DNA of 64,000 nt, from positions 30,164,133 to 30,228,132 of the forward strand of contig CM059975.1 of NCBI GenBank assembly GCA_030490835.1. The letters run 5' to 3'. Under the pieces are notes generated by a model. It ran no database searches. It had not been told where the DNA came from and worked only from the letters and a program-made list of their open reading frames with translations. Made by a program: the position numbers and the translations under genes. Shown here in pieces: positions 12,579-23,737 of this stretch. The stretch comes from Annona cherimola (taxonomy: Eukaryota > Streptophyta > Magnoliopsida > Magnoliales > Annonaceae). How positions within the stretch are numbered: the stretch's first letter is position 1; each line of letters opens with the position of its first letter.

Positions 12579-13016
12579 TGTAACGCTCCAGGCCTAACAG
12601 TAATGTATTGTCCGCTTTGGGTCTCGGCCTGCACGGTTTTGCCCCTCTGGGTTCACGCGCATCCCGTCCTTCCCCAAAAGGCGCCTCACTAAGGTACCTG
12701 GCAGCATCCACTTATAGTTCAGGCTCCCCCTCTCATCCTAACCGATGCGGGATATCACATTCACCCCCCCTTGGGGCTCCAGCGTCCCCGCTGGACACCA
12801 TCGGCCGGAGGTCGGGAGTCGGCTCTGATACCATTTTGTAACGCTCCAGGCCTAACAGTAAAGTATTGTCCGCTTTGGGCCTCGGCCCGCACGGTTTTGC
12901 CCCTTTGGGTTCACGCGCATCCCGTCCTTCCCCAAAAGGCGCCTCACTGAAGTACCTGACGACCTCCACTTATATCCTAGGCTCCCCCCTCATCTTAACC
13001 GATGTGAGATATCACA
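12579..13016 (-). mobile_element. TRIM (terminal-repeat retrotransposon in miniature)
   Basis: Two near-identical LTRs, 12579-12759 (181 bp) and 12837-13016 (180 bp), both TGTAACGCTCCAGGCC...GATATCACA on the plus strand. Reading minus, the 13016-12837 LTR is 5', followed after three bases by TGGTATCAGAGCC (12833-12821), a perfect initiator-methionine tRNA primer site. After only 77 bp of internal DNA comes a G-rich polypurine run (12761-12769) before the second LTR. Flanking ATTAG/ATTAT is a probable 5-bp target duplication (4 of 5). No gag or pol: replication would depend on another element's proteins. Confidence 0.9.
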
Positions 13017-13197
13017 ATTATGGTTAGTGTTTAGGTAAACGTCAACTTGTTTTCTCCTCTCAATATTTAATATGGAATATTGTATATTTATGCGAAAAGC
13101 TTATATAATATTTTTTCAAATCTTTGTATTCTATGTTACTTTCTTTAATTTATGTTTGAATACATGTTTGCTGCCTTGATATTTTATTATTTATGAA

Positions 13198-13325
13198 TGT
13201 GATATCCAAGCCTATTATCTATTCTATGTGTGATTGTGATATCCAAGCCAATTATCTATTCCATTTGTGATTGTGATATCAGAGCCTATTATCTATTCTA
13301 TTTGTGATTTGTGATATCCAAGCCT
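13198..13325. repeat. Short tandem array, about 37-bp unit
   Basis: GATATC(C)A(A)GAGCC-type phrases followed by ATTATCTATTC recur at 13201, 13238, 13274 and 13312, about 3.5 units. One unit reads GATATCAGAGCC. Confidence 0.8.
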
Positions 13326-13339
13326 TATCTGAGGCATGT

Positions 13340-13500
13340 TTCAATGCATCATGGTGCATTGAAATTTCAATGCATTAGGGTGTGAAATCCATTTTTTTTT
13401 ATTTTTTTGAATTTTTTTTATAAAACTGTTAATGTAGATATATTTAATGGATAAACTAAGTTTTATCGTTTTTGAAGATATGTACATATATCTTTTTAAT
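13340..13500. mobile_element. Half copy of foldback MITE family A
   Basis: Terminal hairpin-like CAATGCATCATGGTGCATTG, then AAACTGTTAATGTAGATAT and TTTATCGTTTTTGAAGAT, the order of the family A left arm. The mirror arm is missing. Confidence 0.5.
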
Positions 13501-13644
13501 CTTTTTTTTCCAAAAAAAAAGGAGGGTTTTAGTCATTTTTAGCAAGAAGTTGTCCATGTATCGCAGGACTAGCTTCTTTGAGGGACGAGCGCAAGCACGA
13601 GCCAGAACTCCGTTGGTAGGGGTTATGACATGACGGTGTTTCCC

Positions 13645-13652
13645 TATAAAAG
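13645..13652 (+). promoter_or_regulatory. TATA box of the left LTR
   Basis: TATAAAAG in the left LTR; the right LTR has the weaker TACAAAGG at the same place, so the copies have diverged at the promoter. Confidence 0.55.
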
Positions 13653-14069
13653 GGGATTGTAATTGAGGGAGATGCGCCTGAATTGTAATCTTGATTCTTG
13701 ATTCTTTCTATTGTAATACAATAGACGAAAGCTTCTTCCTTACGAAGCTTCTTGTGAGGGTTTTCCTACAGGTGACTCTCGGATGCTTGAGCTCTTGTGT
13801 GCTTGGTATCCGAGCTTAGGCGTATCTATATTGCGCTACACGGAAAACATGGAAGCAAAGCAAGAACGACGACTTAGTAGCTTGCCGCAGATAATTTAGG
13901 AGCAGAACGAGAGAAAGACGATTGCGATGCGATGATGGTCACAACAATTGACAGAGACCCAAACCACCATTAATGCTATTCTTGATCATAGATCTTCCAC
14001 GCGTGGAAGGGGCGGAGGAAGGTCGGGAAGCCGATCGCAACCGCCGATATGCTGATTCATCAATGACTG

Positions 14070-14640
14070 TCATTCAAACCCCAACGTGCGGAGGAGAAGG
14101 AAGGCAACGACAATCAAGAAGTCAGCTGCGGCGCTGGTGAACAGCCAGACACTGATGATCCTAATATGGGCGAAACCACGTACACGTGCTCGGCGGCAGA
14201 GGCACAACCGACGACAAAGTTGTTGAGCGACAAGGGAAGCAAAGCAGGGAACGGCTGCGGTGCTCTCGTCCTCGTAGGCAGGGTGGATCTGGACGAGGGG
14301 AATAGCATGGCCACCTTGCTCGCGTTTACGTCGACGGGGATGGAGAAATCGCCGGCCAAGGACCCACGCGCCGGGAATCTGTTTGGAACCGATTCTGCAT
14401 TCGAAGCAGAGCAACATTCCAACCTATCTCTCTGAGGCAACGATCCGTCGGGCGGTCTCTGGCCGTCTCCTCTGGGATTGTGTGGAGAGGGGCGGAGCTC
14501 ACACATGCGGCAGGAAAGGGCGAGCTGCTCAGATACATGACGAAAGGAAGGTGTGGTATCCGGGCCGTGCGAGCTATTGAACCAGGCGACGAAACGGTGA
14601 TTTTGGGATCCAGGAGGGAGACCGAAATATAAGGACTCTG
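14070..14640. other. GC-rich insert inside the LTR element
   Basis: Markedly GC-richer than anything within several kb. The plus strand keeps one frame open from before 14166 to the TGA near 14435 (MGETTYTCSAAEAQPTTK at its start), and the minus strand has a 176-codon frame (14644-14114). Neither resembles gag/pol or a family I know. It could be captured host gene sequence or the element's own non-coding region. Confidence 0.35.
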
Positions 14641-14984
14641 TCACCTGTTACCGAGTTGTTGAGTCCATGCATTGCAGAAGTGTCTTCTTTGAGGGACGAG
14701 CGCAAGCACGTTTGCGAGAGCTCAGTTTGCAGAGGGGTTAGGACATTGCTGTCCAGTTGGTTAGAGGTGTTTCCCTACAAAGGGGGTTATTGACTTATTG
14801 TACCTGAGGATATTCGTCTGAATTATAATATTGATTCTTTCTACTGGAATACAATAGAAGAAAGTTCTTCCTTGCGAACCTTCTTATGAGAGTTTTCCTT
14901 AGCTCCTCTCACACGTGACTATTGGATGCTTGAGCTCTCGTGTGCTTGCATTACATGGATTATTATTTGTTTATGTATTAGTTT

Positions 14985-15340
14985 CTGGTAATTTGCAAAT
15001 AAACCCACTTAATTTGACCATAATTGTAAATATATCCACATAGATTCAAATTATACCACGTCGTTATAACACCATTGTAGTGTCGTTACCACACCATTAC
15101 CACACAATTACAGTGTGAGTATATTTGTAATTTTAAAAAATTAAGTATATTTAATTTTTGCAAATAACTCCACATAGTTTGTCTATAATTGCAAATATAC
15201 ACGTGCCATAACGGAGTGCGTATATTTGTAATATGGACAAATTATATTGGGTTATTTGCAATTTCGAAAACTGTATGGATATATTTGTAATTATGGTCAA
15301 ACTAAGTTGATATGTTTGCAAATTATTTCATAGTTTTTGA
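14985..15340. mobile_element. Repeat family C (TTTGCAAAT/ATAATTGCAAAT foldback)
   Basis: Repeated alternation of TTTGACCATAATTGTAAATA, ATTTGTAATTATGGTCAAAC and related phrases in both orientations, with CACCATTACCACACAATTAC-type central motifs. The ends AATTTGCAAAT and ATTTGCAAATTAT are inverted. A second copy is at 18196-18603. Confidence 0.55.
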
Positions 15341-15533
15341 TATATTAACTAACAAATTATACGTGATCATAGGAAATTTTAAATTTTGTTACTCTTAACT
15401 TAGATAGAAACTTACCGATCCAAATTCCAATTCATACTTGATTTACACAATAATTTTAGAATTTAGATTTGTAAATGGAGCATGTAAAACTTGATTTACA
15501 AATAATGTATTTCAAATTGGTCTAAGTTATAAT

Positions 15534-16514
15534 TAGGGGTGCAACTCGGGTTAGGTTGTACCAGGTTTGGGTGAACCCAAACCCTTGTATTAGAATCTAG
15601 ATTCGAATCAGGTCGACATTAGTTTTGGGTTGAAATTCAGGTTATTTTCAAACTAATAGAAGTTGAAATTACCGATGGAGATAATAAATTTTTTAAATAT
15701 TATTATATTAGCATATGAATAATTTATATGAGAATATATTGATATGACTTATGATATATTTGGTTTTGATGAAAGTTAGTCTTTTAATTTTTTTTTTGAT
15801 AACGAGTCTTTTAATTAAAAGATAATTATAAATACAATGAATGAAATGAATTTACACATAACAATCAAGATAAGAAAAGTAAATGAGATTACATGAAATC
15901 ATTATATAAAGTTTAATAAAAGTGAGACTTTTATATGGTAGTTAATTAGTATATGTGTATAAATTTAAAGAATTAGTATATCTATAATTATTTATAATTA
16001 AATTTAATGTAAATGTAATATATTTAACTTTTATAGACAAATGTACACTTAAATTTTAGAATAAATATTTTACAGTTTAATTAGGTTATGATTATATAGA
16101 ATAACTTTTATTACAATTATAGTTGAGATACTTAATTCATAAATAAATATACTTATTTTAATAAATTAGGAAGAATATCAAGTTTGGAGTTTGGACTGGA
16201 TCTGATTTCGGTATCAAGTTGGTGTAAACATGGTATTGGTTTCGGATTTTTTCGAGTCTGGTTAAAATCAGGTCTAATTTGGAAAAAAATTTAAAAATAA
16301 AATCCAAACTTAATTTTAAAATCATATTGGACGAATACGGACCGAAACGAATACCAAATTGCGGCCCCTGATCCTATGCTCCCGGGCGCATATACTTATT
16401 TTTTTTTAAAAAAAAATTTCATGAACTTGTTAGCCTAAGTATATCCAATGTATCAATTTTTATCATTTTTGGAGATTTTTAGATATTTATTTTGGACACC
16501 CAAATTGCACCCCT
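15534..16514. mobile_element. hAT-like element carrying a nested family A MITE
   Basis: Left end TAGGGGTGCAACTCGGGTT; right end AAATTGCACCCCT at 16502-16514. The right end has been split: CCAAATTGC occurs at 16354-16362 and again at 16500-16508, flanking a half family A element (16363-16499) that carries CTCCCGGGCGCA, TTAGCCTAAGTATATCC and TTTTTATCATTTTTGGAGAT. No transposase. Outer target duplication not clear. Confidence 0.6.
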
Positions 16515-16891
16515 CATTATAGCCATCTCATAAAGGAACGGTACGAAAAGACCACGACCGTTCGAAGAAATAGAAGTAAGAAAGAGTGAAAGACTATGTC
16601 GTTTTCACTAGTATCATTTTATTGCTCAGCCAATAAAACGCTATTTATCGTCAATAAAATCGAGAGAGAAAACGTTTTACCAAATACATTCTATATTCCG
16701 ATTACTATCCATTTGTTTTATCATTATTTCTACATTTTTCGATTAACTATCCCTGTGTCTTTTGTATTTTTTTAATTATTCTCCGTTTTTTTTCAAAAAT
16801 TATTCCAAAGCAAATGGGGAGTTTGATTATTTGCAAAATAAACCTATATTCACATTCATAAAGCAATTTCAAATATGAAATGGGTTGAAAT

Positions 16892-17736
16892 TTGGAATTG
16901 AATTCGATCCCAAGAAAACTAAATCCAGTTCGTTTCACTTCGAAAATCGTCTCAAAGACAAGAACCCGGCCTAGCGCTGCTGTGTCTCATCGAGGCAATG
17001 GTGCCCATCGGGATTCGAATCCCGTTGTCAGCTCTGCCGATAGCGCTGGGCTCTTGGCCATAAAAAAAAATTGTCTCAAAGAGATTGGCGTAACCGCGAT
17101 CGATTTGAGGGAGTCAACTTTTTTTGATAAACTCCTGGTTGCTAGATGTACTAAGCCAGTTGTGGGCACTTTCAAGGTTAATATTGATAGGCGAAGGAAT
17201 CTCCACAATAATTGTATGAGAATGGCGGCGGTTGTTAGAGACTCTCATGGCTCGTTTATTGCCGCGAAGGGATGGAACCGGCATGAACTTCTGAATTCGC
17301 CGATTATGGAAGCCACTGCTATGTGGTTGGGGATGAAGTGGGCCTTGGAAGGCCAATTCGCTAACCTACAGGTGGAATCTGACTCATTGATTCTTATTGA
17401 TTTTTTGGTAGGTGATCGCTCCATTAGGGCTCCGGTGGGTACGATTGTTTCACAAATCTGTCAAATCGCTCTTCAGGCCCACTCTTTGTCTTTTCACCAC
17501 GTGTTACGGGCTGGGAACTCTGTTGCTCATCTTTTGGCTGATTTTGTGTCATCTCATTTTTTGCCTGAACAAGAATGGTGGGATACTCCACCATTTTTTC
17601 TTCAGGAAAAACTCTATACAGATCATTTTTTGGCAATGTTATACGATGATAACCCTATCCTTTCCACCTCTGGTCATTCTCACTCTCAGAGGTTGGCAGG
17701 ATAGGTGCTCATCTTTTAATCAAAAAAAAAAAAAAA
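16892..17736 (+). mobile_element. LINE 3' fragment: RNase H-like domain with poly(A) tail
   Basis: A 270-codon open frame to TAG at 17704. Residues about 93-245 form an RNase H fold of the type at the C-terminus of plant LINE ORF2: TFKVNID (first Asp), MEATAMWLGMKWAL (Glu), QVESDSLILIDFL (Asp), HHVLRAGNSVAHLLADF (His and last Asp). All catalytic positions are kept. No zinc knuckle or reverse transcriptase upstream, and the frame has no convincing ATG. The stop is followed within 20 bases by TCAAAAAA... (A-run 17722-17736), the mark of a 5'-truncated retrotransposed copy. I found no clear target duplication. A sister fragment is at 61101. Confidence 0.75.
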
Positions 17737-18195
17737 AGGTTTGTTCGGCAAAATAAAAAAATAAAAAAGCTAGAGGATTTATATTGCAAATACTCGGTTA
17801 TAGGGTCTATTTTTCTAGAATTTTTTTCCTGTAAATTCTTTTATATACCTGCCTGTTGCATCGTCGTCTTGGTGTCTTCTGTGTCTCTGTAAACTCCCAA
17901 GAACTTTCGTACCCCACAATATTCGAAATGTTGTACAATATGCAAGTCTATGTTTGGATGTAAACATCAATGGGGTGGACTCCAGAAATTTTTCGTTTAA
18001 AGTGGGTAATGAAGTCATTTTGACGATGGAATGAAAAAAAAACTGCTTATATGTTTAATATCATTAGCTTTCACCAATAATCGACTTCATGAGATGTAAG
18101 TGAGTCATATTTGCTTAAATATATATGTACAAATTATAAAAATATTTAGATCCATTTCAAGATATAGTTAGTATAATAATATTTAATTAAATCTG
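17737..18195. other. Gene-free spacer
   Basis: AT-rich. A short region (17815-18018) has a 67-codon minus-strand frame without recognisable features. No repeat identified. Confidence 0.4.
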
Positions 18196-18603
18196 GGATA
18201 ATTTGCAAATATATTCACATAGTTTCACCATAATTTCAAATATGCCACATGTAGTTTCAAAAATTGTAAATTATCTAACATAGTTTGACCATAATTACAA
18301 ATGTCTCATGTTGTTACTGCAATATTATGATATGGGTATATTTGCAAAAGTTTGGAAACTATGTAGGTATTTTTGCAAAAACTAAATATAACCCTTAATT
18401 TTTGAAATTGCAAATATACCCATATAGTTTTTAAACCTTTGCAAATATACACACGTGTAACGACACAGTATGGACGTTATACCGGAGTGGGTACATTTGC
18501 AACTATAGTCAAATTATGTAAAATAATTTATAATTTCTGAATCTATATGAGTATATTTACAATTATAGTCAAACTATGTGAGTATATTTACAAATTACCC
18601 TTA
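18196..18603. mobile_element. Repeat family C copy
   Basis: Starts ATAATTTGCAAATATATTCA and ends GAGTATATTTACAAATTACC, with repeated TAGTTTGACCATAATTACAA/TATAGTCAAACTATG in opposite orientations and ACACGTGTAACGACAC in the middle. It is present in the upstream flank of the PPR pseudogene and absent at the matching place before the intact PPR gene (near 31400), so it arrived after the duplication or was lost from the other copy. Confidence 0.55.
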
Positions 18604-18802
18604 AATCATCGACGTAAATAATATTAGAAAATAGAGTTTTGAAACGATAAATCCATGATGAAATATAAACTAAAGGCACGAATAGAATCATGAATATTTA
18701 CTCTCTCATTGTTATTTTTCCTTTATGGATTGGGGGCCAATTTGTCCAAAGCTTATTATTTGCTTTATGAGTAGTTAAAATGACTTTAGCCATTATTTGC
18801 TT

Positions 18803-18946
18803 TATGAGTAGTTAAAATGACTCGAAGGCTAAAGAAAAATATCAAAGAGATTTCTAGTATTTAATATGATTGATTATGAGTAGTTAAAATGACTCGAAGG
18901 CTAAAGAAAAATATCAAAGAGATTTCTAGTATTTAATATGATTGAT
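18803..18946. repeat. 72-bp tandem duplication
   Basis: 18803-18874 and 18875-18946 both read TATGAGTAGTTAAAATGACT...TATGATTGAT. A shorter partial unit precedes them (about 18752-18784). The corresponding DNA before the intact PPR gene (about 31580-31680) is single copy, so this duplication is younger than the segmental duplication. Confidence 0.85.
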
Positions 18947-19325
18947 TAGAGTACGAAAGGATTGAATGGATTTAAGAAATCATGGGATTACGTGTTGGAA
19001 GTGGCCACCTAGAGGCTAGATTAACATTTATATTCTTAAAAATAAATATTATAACTATTTTAATAGCTATATAAAATATACGTAAATGATTCCACATTCT
19101 TTGAAAACAATAACAAGGATTGAATTCTCAAAAATTTCTATCCTAATCTTTCAACATGATTTCAACTCAAATCTAACCCAAACCCAACATTTTATATTCA
19201 GAGGGTGTGAATTGAAAAATATCTTTAATCAGTGTCGTATATTAAAAAATTAAAACACGTCGATATTAGGTTTTATTTGCAACGTTCTTAGATTTTGGTG
19301 GTCTTTATTGCAAATTGTGATCTAA

Positions 19326-19500
19326 GGGTGTATTTGGCAATTGATAGAAAATATTAAGTTAAAACTTTTCAATTTAAAATTTTTCATTCTCTATAATATT
19401 ATATTTTTTAATTATTTTTTCATATTTTTCTTTACAATTACCGTATTTTTTAATTATTTCTATATAACTAAATTATTTATTTTAACTTTTTTTTTTTTTT
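19326..19500. mobile_element. Truncated MITE family B copy
   Basis: Begins GGGTGTATTTGGCAATTGAT, the family B end, then runs into a TTTTTCA/ATTATTT-rich stretch that resembles the family interior in reverse orientation. Confidence 0.4.
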
Positions 19501-19619
19501 GCTCATCGTTATCCTGTCACGTCACATTTGACAACTTTTACTTGAAAAAGACACGGAAAAATCCCTCCAGGCGGCGCTTTATCCTCTCGCCAACGCTCCG
19601 AACTGATCAACCATCGTTC

Positions 19620-22241
19620 ATGCCGACCGTTCTCCCTCTATTTCATCCCTTCCCCCTCTTCTCCATCCCTCTTCCCGCCATGGTAAAACACCTTCCCTGC
19701 AAAAGGAAAACTAAATTTCCCAACGTTATCCTTCCTCCATCACCTCTAGACCATCACTTACTCCTACACTATCGCCATGGGTCCAGACCCTCCGGGTCCA
19801 CACCCTGTCCAACCGCTTTCAAGAAGCTCTCCATGTTTATGTAGAGATGATTTCAGCTGGAGTGCTGCCTGATGAGTTCGCCTTCCCGGCCGCCATCAAA
19901 TCCGCCACAGGCCTCCGCGACCTGAATTCCGGCCAGCAGATTCATGCTGCTGCTATCAAACATGGCTACGCCTCATCGTCTGCAGTCGTTGCTAACACCC
20001 TCATCACGTTGTATGGGAAATGCGATGCCGTCACCAATGCGTATCAGGTGTTTGAGAGAATTTTACCTAGAAAGCAAGTTTCATGGAATTCAATGATTTC
20101 TGCGCTCTGCCATTGCGAGGAGTGGGCCCTCGCGTTGGAGGAATTCCAAGCGATGCAGGAAGAAGAGGTGGAACTCAGTTCGTTTACACTTGTCAGTATT
20201 GTTCTTGCTGCATCACATTTGGAGGGAGAGTATGGGTTGACGCTCGGTAAACAGATTCATGGGTATGGACTGAGAGCAGGTTATTTCTGCTCTGAAGGTA
20301 AGTCATTCACCCGTACTACACTTATCGCCATGTATTCAAAACTGGGAAGGGTGGATGAATCATATGCTGTATTTCAGAGGTTAGATGGAAAGGATGTGGT
20401 AGCTTGGAACACAATGATCAGCTCATTTGCTCAGAATGATTGTTTCATGGAAGCACTGCATGTCCTGTGCGAAATCATACACTCTCAGGTCAGGCCTAAT
20501 CAAGTTACAATTGCAAGTGTTCTGCCAGCTTGCTCACATTTGCAGTTGTTAATTATTGGAAAGAAATCCATGCCTTTGTCTTGAGGAATGAAAACCTCTC
20601 CGATGATTCATTTGTAAGCAGTGCGCTAGTTGACATGTTGTAACTGTGGACATGTGACCAGTAGATGTTATGTCTTTGATAGTATTTCAGAATGTAGGGC
20701 TGGACTATGGAATGCTATGATCACTGGATATGCACAAAATGAGTTTGATGAAGAGGCACTTAGGCTCTTCATTGACATGGAAGCACTTGCAGATCTCTCC
20801 CCAGATTCAACTACAATGACAAGTGTGTTGCCTGCTTGTGCTCGTTGTGAAGCACTTCCCTGCAAAGAATGTTTCCACGGGTATGTGTTGAAGCGGGGAT
20901 TTGGTGGTGATCGTTATGTCCAGAATGCCCTTTTGGACATGTATGCTAGGATTGGGAAGTTGGAAGTTTCACAAAAGATTTTTGAGGAAATGGATGACAA
21001 GGATTTGGTTTCATGGAACACCATGATCACAGGCTATGTTGTAAATGGTCAACATGAAGAAGCACTTAGATTAATGAGTGAAATGCTAAGCAAGAAGAAG
21101 TTTTCATTTAAGCCAAATTCGATAATGCTAATGACAGTTCTTCCTGGTTGTACAATTCTAGCTGCACTTGGGAAGGGGAAAGAGATTCATGCATATGCTG
21201 TTAGGAATGAACTGGCTTTGGATATTAGAGTTGGCTGTGCCTTGGTGGACATGTATGGCAAAAGTGGCTGTCTAACGTTATCAAAAAGGGTATTCGATCA
21301 GATGCCTAAAAGATGTGTTATTACATGGAATGCCCTCATCATGGCCTATGGGATGCATGGACATGGGGAAGAAGCACTGAAGCTATTCAAGTACATGACG
21401 TCCGAGGGAGAAGTGAAGCCAAATGGGGTCACATACATTTTTTTATTTGCCACCTTTAGTCACTCAGGAATGGTCAGAGAAGGTCTTGAGATGTTTTACA
21501 GAATGAAAGAAGATTATGGCATTGAACCTGCACCAGAACACTATGCATGCATTGTTGATTTGCTTGGTCGAGCAGGAGAATTGGAGCAAGCACACAAGCT
21601 TATCATGACCATGCCCAATGGAGAATGCCAACTAGGGGCCTGGTGTAGCTTGCTGGGGGCATGCTGGTTACACAGGAACGTAGAACTTGGGGTTGTTGGA
21701 GCCAAAAACCTGCTACATTTAGAGCCCTATGTAGACAGTCACTATGTGCTACTCTCAAACATTTATGCATCTGCTGGCAATGGAATGAGGCAATGGAGGT
21801 GCAGAAGGACATGAGGGTCAGGGGAGTCAGGAAAAAGCCTGGATGCAGTTGGATTGAGTGTGGCAATAAGGTGCACAGGTTCATGGCCAGTGACACTTCG
21901 CATCCACAAAGTGTTGAGGTACAGGAGCTTCCGGAGACGCTATCTGAGAAGATGAATAAGGGTATGTGCCTGACACTTCGTGTGTTCTTCATAATTTGAA
22001 GGCTGAGGAGAAAGAATCGATGCTATGTGGGCATAGTGAGAGGTTAGCCATTGCATTTGGAATCCTTAACACTTGTCCAGGAGCGACCATTCGGATCAAC
22101 AAGAACCTTAGAGTATGCAATGATTGCCATGAGGCTACCAAGTACATTTCAATGATTGAAGGCTGGGAGATTATTGTTAGGGATTTACGAAGGTTCCACT
22201 ATTTCAAGGATGGATCTTGTTCATGTGGGGATTACTGGTGA
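19620..22241 (+). pseudogene. PPR-DYW editing-factor pseudogene (decayed copy of the 32134 gene)
   Basis: Colinear with the intact gene at 32134-34758 but inactivated. Compared with that copy: a net +2 shift between the ATG at 19620 and the conserved GVLPDEFAFP block at about 19859; a 1-base deletion near 20562, giving TGA at 20582; a 2-base deletion near 20637, which restores the original frame but leaves the stop; a 1-base deletion near 21777; and a 4-base deletion near 21962. PPR repeats, E region and the DYW end ([23 protein letters not shown]) remain readable in pieces. A full-length product is not possible; the longest open block is about 20630-21814. Upstream and downstream flanks are also duplicated. 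Confidence 0.93.
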
Positions 22242-23031
22242 ATGACAGATAATCAATTGTATAAGATGCAGAGCAGATTGAAAATGATATGGCTGTGGCT
22301 TCTTAACATGTGCTTGTCGTCCTCGATTTCTGTAGAGGCTGGCTAATGGTGATTTACAGTGCCTCAATCATACATGCTAGTAGCGAGCAACCATCAAATG
22401 GGCTGTAATTCAGCAGGGAAATACCCTGGAAATATGCTTGTCTGTGGTCTAATCCATGGATCAGAAGAGTATAATTCTTTGTCACTGTCCATCAGCCCAT
22501 ATGCATGTTAATGGCCAAACACCAGATGGAGCTCTATGTATAGTCATTTGATTCATTGTAACAGATATTGCCCTCATCTATAAAATTTCTTTCATCATGT
22601 TAAGAAGATGCATACGATCAACAGCTCTTTCGAATTCATACCGTGTCCAAATGGAGACTTTCCAGGCCTCTTTTCCGAACTTGAATTGTTAAAAGGCTTT
22701 GGAATTTTTAATGTAAAAATTGAAATAGGTGAATGCCTTTACATTTGTCTGGATAGTATGAGGACAAGCGTTTCACAAATGAAGTGGAAAAACCAAAATT
22801 TTAATTGGGGATGTGGATTGAATGCTTACTGTTACGCGAAGCTATTTGAGATGTGGTGTTGCAGAGAAATGGGATGGAGTGAAAAACCCTAAAACATTTT
22901 GCAACCATTCAAATGTGCCAAATTTAATTAATATTGTACCTTCCTAAGGCACAAATATCACCCAAATTTTGAGATTCACATGAAATTCCTCTAACTCGGT
23001 TTTTTAAGCCCCGACCAATGTTAGCTTTAAT
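22242..23031 (+). other. Duplicated 3' flank of the PPR pseudogene
   Basis: Follows the DYW stop and matches 34759-35583 (TGACAGATAATCA..., CATCAAATGGGC, GGAAATACC, AATATCACCC). Probably the former 3' untranslated region and downstream DNA. A 94-codon frame at 22608-22892 is not kept in the sister copy. Confidence 0.6.
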
Positions 23032-23522
23032 CGGTGGCTCAATGTTGATCTGGTTTAATATAATTTCTTAATTTTGTAATGATATGTAATTAATGTTTTT
23101 GAAATATGCATATAGTTTTGTCATGTTACAAATAACCATATAGTTTCTATAATTAATGTCTTACAATCGGAATATCTACTAAATAAATACGCCGATATAT
23201 TTAATCAAAAAAAAAAAAAATTTAAAATTTTGTATACACATGCAAACATCACGTATATCTTCCTCTGTGTAAAATCGTTGGTGTGACTCAAGGTTGATTT
23301 GGTTTAACGTAATTTCTTAATTTTGTAATAATATGTAATTAATGTTTTGGAAATATTCATATAGTTTCATAATGTTACAAATATACCATATAGTTCTATA
23401 ATAATGTCTTCCAAGCGGAACATCTATTAAATAAAGATGTAGATATACTTAACCAAAAATTTTATTTTTAAAAAATTTTGTACACATATGCAAATATCAC
23501 CTAGATCTTCCTGTGTAAAATC
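23032..23522. repeat. About 245-bp tandem duplication
   Basis: GGTGGCTCAATGTTGATCTG at 23033 and GGTGTGACTCAAGGTTGATT at 23279 start two diverged units. Both continue through TTTCTTAATTTTGTAAT, ATATAGTTTC/T, TCTTCCT and TGTAAAATC. Confidence 0.8.
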
Positions 23523-23737
23523 TCGAATTTTTTACAATTTGTCAGATATTTCGATAAAATATCAAATAAATTAAATCACTAAATTTCACTAGAATGAAGA
23601 TATAGGCGGGACCTACATATGTATAAAAATTTTTAGAAAATAATTTCGACCACCTGTATTATGCGGGTCTTATAAATAACTGCACATTTACAAATAACCT
23701 TAATTCGTTCGTATAATAATTTTTTTAGGAGCTGTTA

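Larger units (their letters stand above)
13551..14955 (+). mobile_element. Short defective LTR retrotransposon
   Basis: Left LTR about 13551-13802 and right LTR about 14657-14955 share TCTTTGAGGGACGAGCGCAA, GGTGTTTCCCTA, GATTCTTTCTA, ATACAATAGA and GGATGCTTGAGCTCT in order, with clear divergence. The left LTR has TATAAAAG at 13645. Next to it TGGTATCCGAGC (13804-13815) is an initiator-tRNA primer site with changes. A gag-like start follows at 13850 (MEAKQERRLSSLPQII, stop, EQNERK) with a later RGRGGGRSGS stretch, resembling the N-terminus of Ty3/Gypsy-type gag, broken by stops. No protease, RT or integrase. Internal DNA is only about 850 bp. Exact LTR ends and target duplication are uncertain. 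Confidence 0.75.
18690..23035 (+). repeat. Segmental duplication, copy 1
   Basis: Matches 31480-35590 in order and orientation: the CTCTCATTGTTAT segment upstream, the whole PPR coding region, and the 3' flank through GGCACAAATATCACCC and ATGAAATTCC. A weaker match may reach back to about 16810 versus 30508 (TTTGATTATT...GCAAATAAACC...ATGAAATGGG), with later insertions between. Differences are scattered, with short indels. Confidence 0.85.

Noticed and set aside
13201..13325. GATATCAGAGCC words as a retrotransposon primer site
   Set aside because: They recur in each unit of a short tandem array with no LTRs next to them.
14114..14644. 176-codon minus-strand frame as an independent gene
   Set aside because: Inside an LTR element, no recognisable domain; kept only as part of the unexplained GC-rich insert.
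17006..17026. GGGATTCGAATCCC, resembling a tRNA T-arm
   Set aside because: No tRNA body, anticodon arm or acceptor stem around it; it is part of the LINE RNase H frame.
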